A stretch of DNA of 64,000 nucleotides from an uncultured Desulfobacter sp. (GTDB taxonomy: Bacteria > Desulfobacterota > Desulfobacteria > Desulfobacterales > Desulfobacteraceae): assembly GCF_963665355.1 (NCBI RefSeq), contig NZ_OY762229.1, forward strand, positions 3,038,001 through 3,102,000. The letters are read 5' to 3'. Under the pieces are notes generated by a model. The model was not told the DNA's origin, did no database searches, and saw only the letters and a list, made by a program, of their open reading frames with translations. The translations under genes and the position numbers were made by a program. Positions 63,237-64,000 of the stretch are shown one piece after another (positions within the stretch are counted from its first letter, which is position 1; each line of letters begins with the position of its first letter).

Positions 63237-64000
63237 AGGTCAGCCGCTGGTTTCAGTGATCATGAATTGTTTGAATGGTGAAAAGTATTTGCGGGAAGCC
63301 ATAGATTCTGTTTATGCTCAGAGTTATCAAAATTGGGAAATTATATTTTGGGATAACGTCTCTTCTGATAAAAGTGCCGAAATTGCACAGGGATATGATG
63401 AAAAACTTAAGTATTTCAGAGGGGAAACAACAATCTCACTGGGCGCGGCTAGAAACCTGGCCTTAGAGAAGGCAAATGGTGAGTTGATTGCCTTTTTGGA
63501 CTGTGATGACCTGTGGATGCCCGATAAGCTTCAAAAACAGGTCCCTTTATTCAATCAACCGGCCGTTGGGTTGGTGTTCTCCAATTCAATCAATTTCAAT
63601 GATAAAGGCCAAGCCAGAAAAAATTATCGAGGGTGGCAGCCGCCATCCGGCAATATATTCAGACAACTGCTCTCTGGATATTTCCTTTCAATCTTAACTG
63701 TTGTGGTCAGAAGAAGTGCCATAGATGATCTGGAAGAATGGTTCGAACCTGAATTTGTTTTTGCTGAAGAAGCAGATCTTTTTCTTAGAATTTGTTATCA
63801 GTGGAACGCTGAATATATTGATGATGTTCTGGCTAAACGGCGTGAACATAAAGATGGATGGACTTGGAAATTAAAAAGTACGGATAGCGTCTATTCAATT
63901 AATGAAACATTTATCAGGGAAAGCTATTTGATCATAGATAAATTAAAACAAATACCCTTTTTCGAACATAAATTCCAAAAAGAAATTTATGTTTTCATTC
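63229..64000 (+). CDS. family 2 glycosyltransferase (3' end cut by window)
   Basis: The frame is open from ATG at 63229 to the last base, giving 257 residues without a stop. It opens PLVSVIMNCLNGEKYLREAI, has NVSSDKSAEIA, FLDCDDLWMPDKL (the metal-binding Asp series, about residues 90-95) and EEADLFLRICYQ, the usual catalytic-base region. AAGGAG stands before the ATG inside the aminotransferase gene. Related enzymes add amino-deoxy sugars or rhamnose-type sugars; this one may use the CDP-amino sugar made just upstream, which is inference from order. Confidence 0.85.
   Translation, partial: MPEGQPLVSVIMNCLNGEKYLREAIDSVYAQSYQNWEIIFWDNVSSDKSAEIAQGYDEKLKYFRGETTISLGAARNLALEKANGELIAFLDCDDLWMPDKLQKQVPLFNQPAVGLVFSNSINFNDKGQARKNYRGWQPPSGNIFRQLLSGYFLSILTVVVRRSAIDDLEEWFEPEFVFAEEADLFLRICYQWNAEYIDDVLAKRREHKDGWTWKLKSTDSVYSINETFIRESYLIIDKLKQIPFFEHKFQKEIYVFI

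Noticed and set aside
1-64000. CRISPR arrays, tRNA or rRNA genes, intact insertion sequences, phage genes
   Set aside because: Looked for and not seen: no regularly spaced repeats, no cloverleaf-like segments noticed in the spacers, and no transposase or integrase coding sequence.

Overview
The window looks like chromosome of a mesophilic, Gram-negative, probably marine bacterium. A sulfate-reducing Desulfobacterota (Desulfobacteraceae-like) is my best guess. It rests on the housekeeping gene set, LPP20/OmpA-type envelope proteins, type II secretion genes, abundant sulfate-transfer genes and a moderately AT-rich base composition. No ribosomal RNA gene is present to settle the lineage, so this is inference.

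Layout. (1) 1-3746, housekeeping, plus strand: the end of tsaB, then psd behind a good sigma70-type promoter, greA, rpoZ, a TtcA-like PP-loop protein and folE2. (2) 3735-7266, cell envelope: dacB (PBP4) with a small secreted protein on the minus strand, then an LPP20-like lipoprotein and an OmpA-domain protein on the plus strand. (3) 7269-13240, minus strand: a membrane-tethered PAPS-type sulfotransferase, a 68-residue membrane peptide and an arylsulfotransferase, with overlapping ends, then an AlgI/AlgJ-like O-acetylation pair. (4) 13510-24184, plus strand: two glycosyltransferases; a 737-base spacer with a large imperfect palindrome; gspE, gspF, gspG and gspH; then, overlapping gspH, a polyprenyl-phosphate-type glycosyltransferase, an asparagine-synthetase-like amidotransferase and another glycosyltransferase. 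(5) 24407-64000, one very long surface-glycan locus, all plus strand and mostly tightly packed.

The glycan locus has recognisable sub-modules. 24407-35151 carries relatives of all five Bacillus sps nonulosonate-type genes (SpsF cytidylyltransferase, SpsC aminotransferase, SpsE/NeuB synthase, SpsG/PseG-like protein, SpsD-like GNAT). Added to these are a SPASM radical SAM enzyme, a degenerate nucleotide-sugar dehydrogenase, an AsnB-type amidotransferase, a PseA/WbpG-type sugar amidotransferase, a hexapeptide acyltransferase and a small unknown protein. A 139-bp MITE-like element with a 5-bp target duplication follows. 35561-46118 has a third AsnB-like protein, an aminopeptidase-like DUF4910-type protein, a sulfotransferase, a GT-B-like surface-carbohydrate protein, a Wzx flippase and a second MBOAT/SGNH O-acetylation pair. 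46122-55244 has an unusual series: cyclase-family hydrolase, D-hydroxyacid dehydrogenase, NeuA-like cytidylyltransferase, two SDR epimerase/dehydratases, a WlbA-like oxidoreductase, a HisC-like aminotransferase and three methyltransferases. 55269-64000 has another GT-B-like protein, a third sulfotransferase, a B12-binding radical SAM enzyme and a CDP-6-deoxyhexose set (rfbG, an RmlC-like cupin, rfbF, a DegT aminotransferase), ending in a glycosyltransferase cut by the window edge.

Taken together, the window encodes precursor synthesis, decoration (O-acetyl, N-acyl, amidine or amide, sulfate, methyl) and flipping of a complex, probably acidic and sulfated surface glycan. No Wzy polymerase or WaaL ligase is recognisable. 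No tRNA, rRNA, CRISPR array or intact insertion sequence was found.
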